14,109 nucleotides of DNA from Candidatus Shapirobacteria bacterium CG2_30_35_20 (GCA_001873665.1 MNZO01000015.1:1-14109), one strand, 5' to 3'; counted from the first letter of the stretch, positions 6,465-13,257 are shown. Numbers and translations are program-made. Notes: generated by a model not told the origin, from the letters alone.

Positions 6465-6479
6465 CCGCCTCCTCGGCGG
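6465..6479. repeat. CCGCC/GGCGG hairpin upstream of the helicase
   Basis: CCGCC (6465-6469) and GGCGG (6475-6479) flank a 5-base TCCTC loop. On the minus strand the loop and arm carry GAGGAGG. A like element (CCGCC-ATA-GGCGG) stands at the same kind of position before infA. Both may be copies of a short dispersed repeat. Confidence 0.5.
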
Positions 6480-6481
6480 GT

Positions 6482-6536
6482 TATGTGCCCTTAATAAAAT
6501 TATCTGTACTTATATAGTACACAGAGGGCAAAAATA
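6482..6536 (-). promoter_or_regulatory. palindrome-rich leader or promoter region of the helicase gene
   Basis: Within the 171-base gap between the helicase start and the REase stop, GTACT/AGTAC arms (6511-6525) surround TATAT, and TGCCCT/AGGGCA arms enclose them more widely. On the minus strand a GATAAT at roughly 6501-6506 is a possible -10 box. The palindrome could be an operator or an RNA hairpin. No clear -35 is visible, and the rest of the gap (6537-6609) shows nothing I recognise. Confidence 0.25.
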
Positions 6537-6609
6537 GATTTCACAGCCTTAACTAAAATCAGATTGTAGTGTAGCACTGGTGCGGGGATAATGCAAGGAA
6601 TGGGATGTG

Positions 6610-7332
6610 CTAAACAGCAAACAACTTCTTTTCATCTATTTCCAAAGCTAGTGATTTTATTGTCTTTTCGACTGTTCTTTTCATATTTATATTTTTTGAA
6701 GCCTCGGAAATTGTCAAAATCATTTTTTTGTAAAACTTTGGATCACCTGTTAACCGATACCAAAAATCTTGACCTATATACACCTCATATTCTTGTTCTA
6801 CTTTTTTTAAATTAGCATTTTTTTCATTTTCTTCGCCATAAATTATTCCAACCACTAAATTTTCATGAATTATCCCAATATTATTGGTTCTACTGATATT
6901 CTTTGCAGATTGAAAATGATCTTTGATTGTTTTTACATCATCCTTATTAATCGTGTTTGGACCTAATTTAACTTGACAATATCGCTTTTTTCCATCAGTT
7001 TGATCGATAAATTCAATATCTATTCCTTGTATTCCTGAACCACCGCAAATTTCAACTAAAGTATCAGTTATAAATTTTTGTAAACCTGTCCCAAAAGTAG
7101 TGGTAATTGAAGTACTTAAAACTCGAGGGTAAATAAGTGCCTTGGCAATACTTTCCGGCTTTAAATTACCGGTTAAATAATATGTTAAGTATGGAAGCAG
7201 TAAAGGGTTAATTTTAAATGTTTTGAGTCGGCCGCACTTTTGGGTATTGGATTTGTGATTCTTGGCTAAGGTAAATTTGACCCAATGATCTAGTTTCTCC
7301 AGAATAATTTGTTTGGTTTCTAAGGTAATCAT
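6610..7332 (-). CDS. type II restriction endonuclease, EcoO109I/PmeII-like
   Basis: Role: cleaves unmodified DNA at the site protected by the adjacent methyltransferase. Seen (240 residues from ATG 7332): INPLLLPYLTYYLTG (41-55), LIYPRVLSTSITTTFGTGLQKFI (67-89), then GIDIEFID..DGKKRYCQVKLGP (103-125) with Asp105 and the Q-V-K122 triplet as the PD-(D/E)XK metal site. VVGIIYG (160-166) and VYIGQDFWYRLTGD (184-197) follow. These blocks occur in the same order in EcoO109I as I remember it. EcoO109I cuts RGGNCCY, but the site here cannot be assigned from sequence. An in-frame GTG at 7347 is the other start. AGGTG lies about 12 bases before ATG 7332 and could serve as a weak ribosome site. The first roughly 39 codons lie inside the end of the methyltransferase gene, which suggests coupled translation. 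Confidence 0.82.
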   Translation of the reverse strand: MITLETKQIILEKLDHWVKFTLAKNHKSNTQKCGRLKTFKINPLLLPYLTYYLTGNLKPESIAKALIYPRVLSTSITTTFGTGLQKFITDTLVEICGGSGIQGIDIEFIDQTDGKKRYCQVKLGPNTINKDDVKTIKDHFQSAKNISRTNNIGIIHENLVVGIIYGEENEKNANLKKVEQEYEVYIGQDFWYRLTGDPKFYKKMILTISEASKNINMKRTVEKTIKSLALEIDEKKLFAV

Positions 7333-8659
7333 TATTTGTATTATCACCTATTTTGTCAAAAATACCAGTCTTGATTATTGACTTCATTAGATTTTGAACC
7401 ACATTTACTGATACTGCATTTCCAAATTGTTTATGAGCAACTGTAGTTTTTTGATGATATTTAAAACTTTTAGGAAATCCCTGTAGCAATCCTGCCTCAC
7501 GGGGGTTTAATTGACGATAGTTTCCTTTTTTGTAAATATCATTAATAAAATTGTGTCGATATTCTTCGGGTGTTGTACCTGTAATTGTTTGTGTTGCAAT
7601 ATAATCACGAGTACCAGTGGCGGTTAAAGTCGAAAAAATATTTGAATTTGGTAGATAAACACGATAAATACCATTGATTCCTGATGAATTTTTTGTATTC
7701 ACTAAACCATATTTTCCCTCGATTGTTCTTCTTAATATTTTTTTATTAATAAGATTTGACAATTCATCACTTTTTATATCAGATATTAAATTTTGTAAGT
7801 CAGCTAAACTTAATGGATTACCATCTCTGTTGCCATATTTTTGTTTTCGTCTGTTTTTCAAAAAAGTCATTCCGATTTGTTTTTCTCTATTTGTAGTATC
7901 GACAATATCCCATGAATGGATAGAAGTGTGGCCGTTTCGAGTATCACAAAATACAAAAAAATCATTTAATTCATCGTCCTTTTGAAAACTGTTTCGAGAC
8001 ATGGGGACTTTGCCTTCAAAAAGTTCACTGGTTTTAAATTTTAATTTAGGAATATTATTTTTTTCTATTCCCTTAATAAAATCATATATAAATTTTGATT
8101 TATTGAGTTTATTTGGATATTTAAACTCATTGGGAATAGTAATGTCATTTCTAAAACCGACAATAAAAATTCTTGCCCTATTTTGGGGTAAACCAAAGTC
8201 AAATGAGTTTAATAATTGTGGTGGAATAACGTTGTATCCTGCCAATTCTAATTTCTTGATTATTAAATTTAAATTATTTCTATTTCGTGGGTCGGCAAGA
8301 CCTTTAACATTTTCAAAAATAAAAACTTTCGGTTGATTTATTTTAACTAAACGAATTGTATCCTCCCATAATTTTCCACGAGGATCATCAAATCCACGCA
8401 TTTTGCCAGCTACAGACCATGATTGACAGGGCACTCCACCAACTAACATATCAACAAATTCTGGTAATTTATTTACTTTCTGAATGTCGCCCAAGTTCCA
8501 TTCACTGTCGTCTTTTTGTAAAAAATTATTTGTATATGTTTCAATTGCATTTTTATCTACTTCAGAGAAGCCTTTACATATTCCACCACATCTGTGGAGA
8601 GCAATTCTAAACCCACCGATTCCAGAAAATAAATCAACAAAAGTAAATCTCCTTTTCAT
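7214..8659 (-). CDS. DNA (cytosine-5-)-methyltransferase of a type II R-M system
   Basis: Role: transfers methyl from S-adenosylmethionine to cytosine C5, protecting host DNA from the neighbouring endonuclease. Seen (481 residues): motif I FVDLFSGIGGFRIALHRCGG (7-26), IV GGVPCQSWS with catalytic Cys78, VI FENV (115-118), VIII QNRARIFIVG (159-168), a long variable target-recognition region (about 200-345), IX RQLNPREAGLLQGFP (382-396) and X QFGNAVSVNVV (411-421). The last 39 or so residues, after motif X, are poorly conserved-looking and are encoded where the endonuclease frame begins. The native stop may have been lost or moved. Base composition looks more AT-rich than the ribosomal genes to the right, which fits acquisition by transfer. 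The promoter is directly upstream. Confidence 0.95.
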   Translation of the reverse strand: MKRRFTFVDLFSGIGGFRIALHRCGGICKGFSEVDKNAIETYTNNFLQKDDSEWNLGDIQKVNKLPEFVDMLVGGVPCQSWSVAGKMRGFDDPRGKLWEDTIRLVKINQPKVFIFENVKGLADPRNRNNLNLIIKKLELAGYNVIPPQLLNSFDFGLPQNRARIFIVGFRNDITIPNEFKYPNKLNKSKFIYDFIKGIEKNNIPKLKFKTSELFEGKVPMSRNSFQKDDELNDFFVFCDTRNGHTSIHSWDIVDTTNREKQIGMTFLKNRRKQKYGNRDGNPLSLADLQNLISDIKSDELSNLINKKILRRTIEGKYGLVNTKNSSGINGIYRVYLPNSNIFSTLTATGTRDYIATQTITGTTPEEYRHNFINDIYKKGNYRQLNPREAGLLQGFPKSFKYHQKTTVAHKQFGNAVSVNVVQNLMKSIIKTGIFDKIGDNTNNDYLRNQTNYSGETRSLGQIYLSQESQIQYPKVRPTQNI

Positions 8660-8665
8660 ATTTTA

Positions 8666-8694
8666 ATTATATTAGTGTTTTCTTCGCATAACAA
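8666..8694 (-). promoter_or_regulatory. sigma70-type promoter of the R-M operon, leaderless
   Basis: On the minus strand TTGTTA (8694-8689), a 17-base spacer and a perfect TATAAT (8671-8666) are followed by 6 bases (TAAAAT) and then ATG 8659. The spacing is ideal and would place +1 on the start codon. This is the best promoter match in the window. Confidence 0.65.
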
Positions 8695-8758
8695 GGACCC
8701 AAATTAATTTGATATAGATTGTTGGCGATAAATTTAAATTAAATTGTTATTTATTTAG

Positions 8759-8764
8759 TAAAAT
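8759..8764 (+). promoter_or_regulatory. possible -10 (TAAAAT) for the small ORF pair
   Basis: TAAAAT is followed by exactly 6 bases before GTG 8771, the same -10-to-start spacing seen at the nuclease and methyltransferase genes. There is no good -35. Confidence 0.3.
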
Positions 8765-8770
8765 AGATGA

Positions 8771-9046
8771 GTGCAGAGAATAACAGTAAAAATAACCAGA
8801 CCCGCAGGGATAGGGATAAAATTGGTACGACCTGATTTGACAGTTTTAGTGGCCAATAACCAACTGTATTCCCTAACTACGGGGCAAACTAGTCCAACTG
8901 CTCCAACAATTGCATTGGTAAATACTATCAACCATGAGGCAAGTGCGATACATGTATCTTGGACTAAATCGATGGAAGTAATAGAAGCAATCGTAAAGGC
9001 AGTGGGCAAGCTGGGTGTTACTTATTCAAAACAATTACATTCATGA
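8771..9046 (+). CDS. small hypothetical protein (91 residues)
   Basis: I do not recognise this protein. It starts with GTG and reads ITVKITRPAGIGIKLVRPD, a central Thr/Pro stretch (TTGQTSPTAPTIALVNTINH) and a C-terminal helix-like part (KSMEVIEAIVKAVGKL). It has no signal peptide or membrane helix, few charged residues, and no cysteine. An 84-residue open frame lies on the opposite strand, so coding is not certain. Support comes from the well-placed -10 box and from the ATGA overlap with the next small frame at 9043. It is divergent from the methyltransferase, sharing a gap of 111 bases. It could be a small regulator or one half of a toxin-antitoxin-like pair, but nothing in the sequence proves this. 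Confidence 0.4.
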   Translation: MQRITVKITRPAGIGIKLVRPDLTVLVANNQLYSLTTGQTSPTAPTIALVNTINHEASAIHVSWTKSMEVIEAIVKAVGKLGVTYSKQLHS

Positions 9047-9210
9047 AAAAGAAAAATACAGATATTATGATTGTGTCGCAAGTTTTTGAAGAGGTGGTAA
9101 TGTGGGGTGAGGATGTTTGTAAAATCAAAAGTAAAAAGACAGAGTGCGGAATGTTAAACCCCTCCGATTCGATAAGAATCGAATCACCTCCCCTTGACAG
9201 GGTGAGGTAG
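9043..9210 (+). CDS. small hypothetical protein (55 residues), C-terminus read through a repeat
   Basis: ATG 9043 overlaps the TGA of the preceding frame as ATGA, a typical sign of coupled translation. The product begins MKKKNTDIMIVSQVFEEVVM and has a mixed charged, helix-like N-terminal half. From about residue 37 it reads MLNPSDSIRIESPPLDRVR, which is the translation of palindromic repeat DNA (9157-9212). The original stop was therefore probably displaced by repeat insertion. No family is recognised. Confidence 0.35.
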   Translation: MKKKNTDIMIVSQVFEEVVMWGEDVCKIKSKKTECGMLNPSDSIRIESPPLDRVR

Positions 9211-9212
9211 GG
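9157..9212. repeat. paired palindromes, dispersed repeat, possible two-way terminator
   Basis: Two hairpins lie in a row. The first has CGATTC and GAATCG arms around GATAA. The second has ACCTCCCC (9186-9193) against GGGTGAGGT (9200-9208), with one mismatch. The element sits between a rightward small ORF and the leftward end of uppP (9217). Similar CCCCTTG...GGTGAGG units are, from memory, dispersed repeats in CPR genomes. Confidence 0.5.
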
Positions 9213-9216
9213 AAAA

Positions 9217-9948
9217 TTATAAGGCAAAAAATAAAACTACTGATAATATTAAAGTGTAAATGCCAAACATCCACAGATTTTTGGAGATGACAATTTTTTT
9301 GAGGAAATAAAGAGCAATTATTCCAGCAATAAAAGTTATAAAGAAAGATGAGAGCATGACGGGGGAGAAGTTTGGAGCGATAAATAGATTTTTGTAATCT
9401 AGAACAATGGTTCCTAGTGAGGCAACAATAAACAAACAGAAGGAAAAATTAAATGCTTCTAAAGGGGCGAGACCGAGCAATAGGGCGGTGGTAATGGTGA
9501 TGCCAGAGCGGGAAACAGCAGGTAAAATAGCCATTGCCTGCATTAGCCCAATTAACAGGTAATTTTTATAATTTAATTTTAAATTTGATTTGTTTTTAAT
9601 AAATTTTGTCGAGATTAAGAGTGTTGAAGTAATTAAAAAAAAATATGGAAGTAATTTTGTGTTGGCAAAAACTATTTGAACCTGATCTTTGAGAAAAATT
9701 CCCACTAACGCTGCTGGTATTGAAGCAATAATAATATATTTTAAATTATTGAAAAAATATTTGATTTGTTTTTTAAAGAAAAACAAAACAGAAAACAGGG
9801 TGGCGGTGTTTAAGAAAATATCGAGAGATAATGATGGTGTTAAACCAAAAAAATGTTGGAGTAAATTTAAATGACCGGATGAGGAAATTGGCAAAAATTC
9901 GGTGATGCCCTGGGTAAGACCAAGAAAAAGTGGTTGAAAAAGATTCAT
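9217..9948 (-). CDS. uppP: undecaprenyl-diphosphatase (UppP/BacA)
   Basis: Role: integral membrane phosphatase that recycles undecaprenyl diphosphate to the monophosphate carrier for peptidoglycan and surface polysaccharide synthesis. It also gives bacitracin tolerance in known cases. Seen (243 residues from ATG 9948): QGITEFLPISSSGHL (13-27) holds the QXXXE motif (Gln13, Glu17) and the Ser-rich loop. PAVSRSGITIT (143-153) is the second signature, with Ala144 where PG is usual. About seven or eight hydrophobic segments follow the family pattern. The frame stays open to 10065, but that extension translates the intergenic repeat (TSLRGSAKQSRWDLG) and the end of rpsI, so it is rejected. A GGAGG lies too far upstream (about 25 bases) to set the start. 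An extended -10 is closer. Confidence 0.93.
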   Translation of the reverse strand: MNLFQPLFLGLTQGITEFLPISSSGHLNLLQHFFGLTPSLSLDIFLNTATLFSVLFFFKKQIKYFFNNLKYIIIASIPAALVGIFLKDQVQIVFANTKLLPYFFLITSTLLISTKFIKNKSNLKLNYKNYLLIGLMQAMAILPAVSRSGITITTALLLGLAPLEAFNFSFCLFIVASLGTIVLDYKNLFIAPNFSPVMLSSFFITFIAGIIALYFLKKIVISKNLWMFGIYTLILSVVLFFAL

Positions 9949-9953
9949 GAGAA

Positions 9954-9962
9954 ATAATAACA
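9954..9962 (-). promoter_or_regulatory. possible extended -10 (TGTTATTAT) for uppP
   Basis: On the minus strand TG-T-TATTAT ends 5 bases before ATG 9948. It would allow uppP to be expressed apart from the ribosomal operon upstream, again with almost no leader. Confidence 0.35.
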
Positions 9963-9980
9963 GAAAATGACCTCCTAAAT

Positions 9981-10015
9981 CCCAACGAGATTGCTTCGCA
10001 GAGCCTCGCAATGAC
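9981..10015. repeat. GTCATTGCGAG-type dispersed repeat, second copy
   Basis: It shares AACGAGATTGC and CTCGCAATGACGT with the composite repeat at 5115-5193. ATTGC/GCAAT arms allow a hairpin. It separates the rpsI stop (10025) from uppP. Related units starting GTCATTGCGAGG are, from memory, spread through many CPR and other genomes. Confidence 0.7.
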
Positions 10016-10024
10016 GTATACTGA

Positions 10025-10426
10025 TTAACGCTTAGGGCTCTGTTTCTGGCGACGAGCTTTACCACCAGTGCCGATCATGCGGCGTTCGCGAACGCGAGAG
10101 TCAACGGTCAGGAGACCAGCCTGTCGTAATACTAAATTAAAATCGATATCAATTTTCTTTAAAGCCCGAGCAATGGCTAAAGTCAAAGCCTCACGCTGAC
10201 CCTCTTTGCCTCCACCAATAATTTTGGCTTCAAAATAATATTTACCAATTGTTTTGGTTTCGATAAAAGGCTTGCCAACAAAAGTATGAGTGGTAGGAAA
10301 ATAGGCCTCTAAAGTCTTACCATTGACCATCGACACTTCTTTGCCAGTAAAAAGCTTGAGACGAGCAACAGCCGATTTGCGTCGACCTAGAGCAGAGGTA
10401 TATTTTTTATTTGATTTTGTCACCAT
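10025..10426 (-). CDS. rpsI: 30S ribosomal protein S9
   Basis: Seen: 133 residues from ATG 10426. The sequence has SALGRRKSAVARLKLF near the start, GGGKEGQREALTLAIARAL in the middle and DSRVRERRMIGTGGKARRQK plus the conserved SPKR tail, which reaches the P-site tRNA in ribosome structures. The length matches the family (about 130). An in-frame ATG at 10438 adds only MNIH and overlaps rplM further, so MVTKSNKKY is preferred. The start overlaps the rplM end by 20 bases in another phase, so translation is probably coupled to rplM, the usual S9 partner. It is the last gene of the leftward ribosomal block. Confidence 0.97.
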   Translation of the reverse strand: MVTKSNKKYTSALGRRKSAVARLKLFTGKEVSMVNGKTLEAYFPTTHTFVGKPFIETKTIGKYYFEAKIIGGGKEGQREALTLAIARALKKIDIDFNLVLRQAGLLTVDSRVRERRMIGTGGKARRQKQSPKR

Positions 10427-10826
10427 ATGGATGTTCACTTCCAGTGAATAATTTTAAGCGAGCTAGACGACGATCACGTTGTTTGTTTTTGGATAACATG
10501 CCGTTGACCCCGTGCATGATAACCTGACGAGAATCTTTACTCATCATATCTTTTAGAGACATTTCTTTTAAATGTCCAGCAAAGGCGGTGTGGTGATAAT
10601 ATATTTTGTCAGTTAATTTTTTGCCAGTGACAACGATTTTATCTGTATTAATGGCAATAACATAGTCGCCATCATCACGCTGAAAAGAAAAAGATGGTTT
10701 GTCTTTACCCATTAAGATGTGAGCAATTTTGACACAGGCTCGACCTAAGGTTTGACCAGAAAGATCAATTAAATGCCATTTGCGAATGACAGTATTTTTT
10801 TTGGTAATGGTGGATCTTAATTTCAT
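10407..10826 (-). CDS. rplM: 50S ribosomal protein L13
   Basis: Seen: 139 residues. Family blocks are KWHLIDLSGQTLGRACVKIA (17-36), LMGKDKPSF, GDYVIAINTDKIVVTGKK, KIYYHHTAFAGHLKEMSL and VIMHGVNGMLSKNKQRDRRLARLKLFTGSEHPY, all in normal order. L13 binds 23S rRNA and is an early large-subunit assembly protein. The ATG follows the rplQ TAA directly with no gap, and the end overlaps rpsI. The rplM-rpsI pairing is near universal. Here the pair is attached behind the alpha operon, as in many Gram-positive bacteria. Confidence 0.97.
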   Translation of the reverse strand: MKLRSTITKKNTVIRKWHLIDLSGQTLGRACVKIAHILMGKDKPSFSFQRDDGDYVIAINTDKIVVTGKKLTDKIYYHHTAFAGHLKEMSLKDMMSKDSRQVIMHGVNGMLSKNKQRDRRLARLKLFTGSEHPYGDKIK

Positions 10827-11264
10827 TTAGTTTTTTTTAACGACTAATTTCGCTGCTTTGGCTTTTTTTGCTTTAGGTTCTAATTTAATCTCAGGCTTGA
10901 TAGCGACTAATTCTTTGTAGAAAGATAATTTTGAAATTAGGGCGTTGTCACCTTGACGAAAACCAACTCTTTGGATTTTTAAAAAGTTGCTGGTACGACC
11001 AGAGAGAGAGTTTTGAATTTTGGCGACAATTTCTTTGACAAATTTTTCGTTAGCGAAGGTTTTGTTAATTTCTTTAATATCGTTGATTGTTCCCTTAATA
11101 GCCAAGCCGGTAATTTTTTCGGCATTATTCAGAATAGATTTTGCCTTAGCTTCAGTTGTGTTAATGAAACCATAAGTAAAGAGGGATCTCAATTGACTGC
11201 GAAATAATGACCAGCGTAGCTTGGCAGTGCGATTTAATTGTCGTCCTAAAATCCGGTGTCTCAT
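10827..11264 (-). CDS. rplQ: 50S ribosomal protein L17
   Basis: Seen: 145 residues starting MRHRILGRQLNRTAKLRWSL, with FTYGFINTTEAKAKSILNNAEKI and the late TSNFLKIQRVGFRQGDNALISKL block. A basic Lys/Ala-rich tail (LEPKAKKAKAAKLVVKK) extends past the usual end of about 120-130 residues. A GGAG about 10 bases ahead of the ATG, formed by the end of rpoA, is a plausible ribosome site, one of the few in the window. It lies 3 bases after rpoA, the standard neighbour. Confidence 0.96.
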   Translation of the reverse strand: MRHRILGRQLNRTAKLRWSLFRSQLRSLFTYGFINTTEAKAKSILNNAEKITGLAIKGTINDIKEINKTFANEKFVKEIVAKIQNSLSGRTSNFLKIQRVGFRQGDNALISKLSFYKELVAIKPEIKLEPKAKKAKAAKLVVKKN

Positions 11265-11267
11265 TTT

Positions 11268-12188
11268 TTATTTACTCCAGGAATAGCCCTTTTCTTTGAG
11301 CCAGTCATCAATAACTTTTAACGATTTTTCACCAACATTTTTAGATTTGGAAACTTCAAGACGACCAGCTTTGGTGAGAGTGTCAATGTTGCCAAAACCA
11401 GCCTTTTTGAGAGCGTTGGTAACACGAAGGGGTAATTCGATTTCTTCGACAGAAATATCGGCTAAAAGACTGCCAGGATTTGAGGCAATAGTAATAACTT
11501 CGTCGCTAAATTCTTGAGTATCAAAAATTTGTCCCAATGAATTAATTAAATCTTTAGCAGCTAATTTTAAGGCAGCTTCTGGTGAAACTGAGCCGTCAGT
11601 CCAAATGTCCATAGTTAATTTGTCATAATTTGACTTTTTACCTAAACGGGCAGGTTCAACCGTATAGTTGGCTTTTAAAACAGGAGTAAAGGTGGCATCG
11701 AGAATTATTTCACCAACAACATCGGTTTTTTGTTCCTTGGCCATGGTGTAACCAACACCGCGCTCAACTTGAAGTTCAATTATTAATTCTGCCTTATCAT
11801 CGGTTAAAGTAGCAATTACTTGATTAGGATTGGCAACTTTACAAGTAGCTGAATCGACAATATCAGCGGCAGTGACGACACCTTTGCCTTTTTTCTCAAG
11901 AACGAGATTGGTTGGATCTTCTTGATTATAAGTAAATTTAACTTTTTTAAGGTTAAGTGAAATCTCAACTAGATCTTCTTTAACTCCAGGGAGAGTAGTA
12001 AAAAGATGGGAAGCACCGGCAACTTTTATCCGGGTAATAGCTGCCCCAGGAACTGTAATGAGTAAAACTCTACGGAGAGAATTACCTAATGTATGGCCAA
12101 AACCACCAAACAAAGGACTCATTTCAAACTGACCAAAAGTATTAGTTAATTTAATGGTTTTAAGATGAAAATGGCTGATGTCAATCAT
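11268..12188 (-). CDS. rpoA: DNA-directed RNA polymerase subunit alpha
   Basis: Role: the alpha dimer scaffolds RNA polymerase assembly, and its C-terminal domain contacts UP-element DNA and activators. Seen (306 residues): N-terminal assembly domain with FEMSPLFGGFGHTLGNSLRR (21-40) and TVPGAAITRIKVAG, the insert domain through VEPARLGKKSNYDKLTMDIW, and the C-terminal domain with ELPLRVTNALKKAGFGNIDT and VGEKSLKVIDDWLKEKGY, a helix-hairpin-helix type fold. Length is slightly below the usual 310-330, but both domains are whole. It starts 5 bases after rpsD. Confidence 0.97.
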   Translation of the reverse strand: MIDISHFHLKTIKLTNTFGQFEMSPLFGGFGHTLGNSLRRVLLITVPGAAITRIKVAGASHLFTTLPGVKEDLVEISLNLKKVKFTYNQEDPTNLVLEKKGKGVVTAADIVDSATCKVANPNQVIATLTDDKAELIIELQVERGVGYTMAKEQKTDVVGEIILDATFTPVLKANYTVEPARLGKKSNYDKLTMDIWTDGSVSPEAALKLAAKDLINSLGQIFDTQEFSDEVITIASNPGSLLADISVEEIELPLRVTNALKKAGFGNIDTLTKAGRLEVSKSKNVGEKSLKVIDDWLKEKGYSWSK

Positions 12189-12193
12189 ATTTT

Positions 12194-12826
12194 TTATCTT
12201 GAATAATACTCAATAATTAAATTGATGTTAATGCCAGAAATATTAGCATCAACAACAGGTAGAGTGTTTATTTTGGCGGAATATTTGGTTTTATTGATGG
12301 TAATCCATTCTGGGGATTTAAAGTCTTTGTCAGAAATTCTGAGCAATTCACCTGACTTTTCAATAATTTTTTTTGATAAAGTGATTTCGTCATTAATTTT
12401 GACAGAATATGAAGGGATATTTAAGGATTTGTTGTTTAGTAAAATTTGTTTGTGAGAAACAAGTGTTCGAGCATGAGAACGAGACAAAGCTAATCCAGCC
12501 ATAAATACAGCATTATCTAGACGACGCTCGAGTAGGGATAATAAGTTTTCACCGACCATACCCTTCATTAATTTGGCTTTGTCAAAATAATTTCGGAATT
12601 GAGTTTCGAGAAGACCTCCATAATAACGTTTGGCTTGTTGTTTGGCGCGCAACTGAATGGCAAAATCAGATAATTTTTTGGTTCTTTTTAATCCGTGCAT
12701 ACCGGGACGGACAGCACCTTTTTTGTCAATGGGACATTTGGAAGATAAACAACGAGCTCCCTTTAAAAAAAGTTTTGTGCCTTCGGTACGGCATAATCTA
12801 CATTTAGTATTTAAAGTTGATCTCAT
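12194..12826 (-). CDS. rpsD: 30S ribosomal protein S4, zinc-binding type
   Basis: Role: primary 16S rRNA binder that starts 30S body assembly. Seen (210 residues): Cys9-X2-Cys12-X13-Cys26-X4-Cys31 at the N-terminus, the same four positions that bind zinc in Thermus S4. Then come GMHGLKRTKKLSDFAIQLRAKQ, RYYGGLLETQFRNYFDKA and an S4 domain (LLSLLERRLDNAVFMAGLAL, then SRSHARTLVSHKQILLN). In E. coli S4 regulates this operon, but I see no matching pseudoknot here. Confidence 0.97.
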   Translation of the reverse strand: MRSTLNTKCRLCRTEGTKLFLKGARCLSSKCPIDKKGAVRPGMHGLKRTKKLSDFAIQLRAKQQAKRYYGGLLETQFRNYFDKAKLMKGMVGENLLSLLERRLDNAVFMAGLALSRSHARTLVSHKQILLNNKSLNIPSYSVKINDEITLSKKIIEKSGELLRISDKDFKSPEWITINKTKYSAKINTLPVVDANISGININLIIEYYSR

Positions 12827-12834
12827 AGTTTTGT

Positions 12835-13251
12835 TTAGGCGCGTCGCTGTTTTGGTGGACGGGGACCATTGTGGGGGATGGGGGTAATGTCGGCAATTTG
12901 TTCGACTTCAAAATCACGTTTGGCACGTAAGTATCGAAGAGCGGCATCACGACCAGTACCGGGACCCTTAAGATAAACGAATAATTTTTTGACTCCATGT
13001 TTTTTGACTTCTTCCAAAGCTCGTTCAATGGCGGTAGTGGCGGCAAAAGGTGTTGATTTGCGGCTACCTTTGAAACCACAACGACCAGAAGATGACCACG
13101 AGAGAGTATTGCCACTCATGTCGGTAACGGTAACTAAAGTATTATTAAAAGTTGATTGAATAAAAAGTTTGGCGTCAGAAATATTTTTAATGACACCTTT
13201 TTTTTTGGTAGAAATTTTTGGTTTGTTTTTTGATTCTTCTTTGGTGGTCAT
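12835..13251 (-). CDS. rpsK: 30S ribosomal protein S11
   Basis: Role: part of the 30S platform near the E site. Seen (138 residues): a Lys-rich start (MTTKEESKNKPKISTKKKG), then IQSTFNNTLVTVTDMSGN, SSSGRCGFKGSRKSTPFAA, VYLKGPGTGRDAALRYL and the end TPIPHNGPRPPKQRRA. The usual HNGCRPPKRRR end has Pro in place of Cys here. It is separated from rpsM by 6 bases and from rpsD by 8. Confidence 0.97.
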   Translation of the reverse strand: MTTKEESKNKPKISTKKKGVIKNISDAKLFIQSTFNNTLVTVTDMSGNTLSWSSSGRCGFKGSRKSTPFAATTAIERALEEVKKHGVKKLFVYLKGPGTGRDAALRYLRAKRDFEVEQIADITPIPHNGPRPPKQRRA

Positions 13252-13257
13252 GTTATT

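Noticed and set aside
6591..6815. Plus-strand 74-residue frame in the helicase-REase gap
   Set aside because: Most of it is antisense to the endonuclease 3' end. It has no recognisable motif or promoter.
8755..9009. Minus-strand 84-residue frame with a hydrophobic product
   Set aside because: No promoter or start signal was seen, and it lies antisense to the frame that has a well-spaced -10 box. Neither is proven, but the plus-strand frame is favoured.
9949..10065. 39-residue N-terminal extension of UppP
   Set aside because: It translates the dispersed repeat (SLRGSAKQSRW) and the 3' end of rpsI. The family start is MNLFQPLFLG at 9948.
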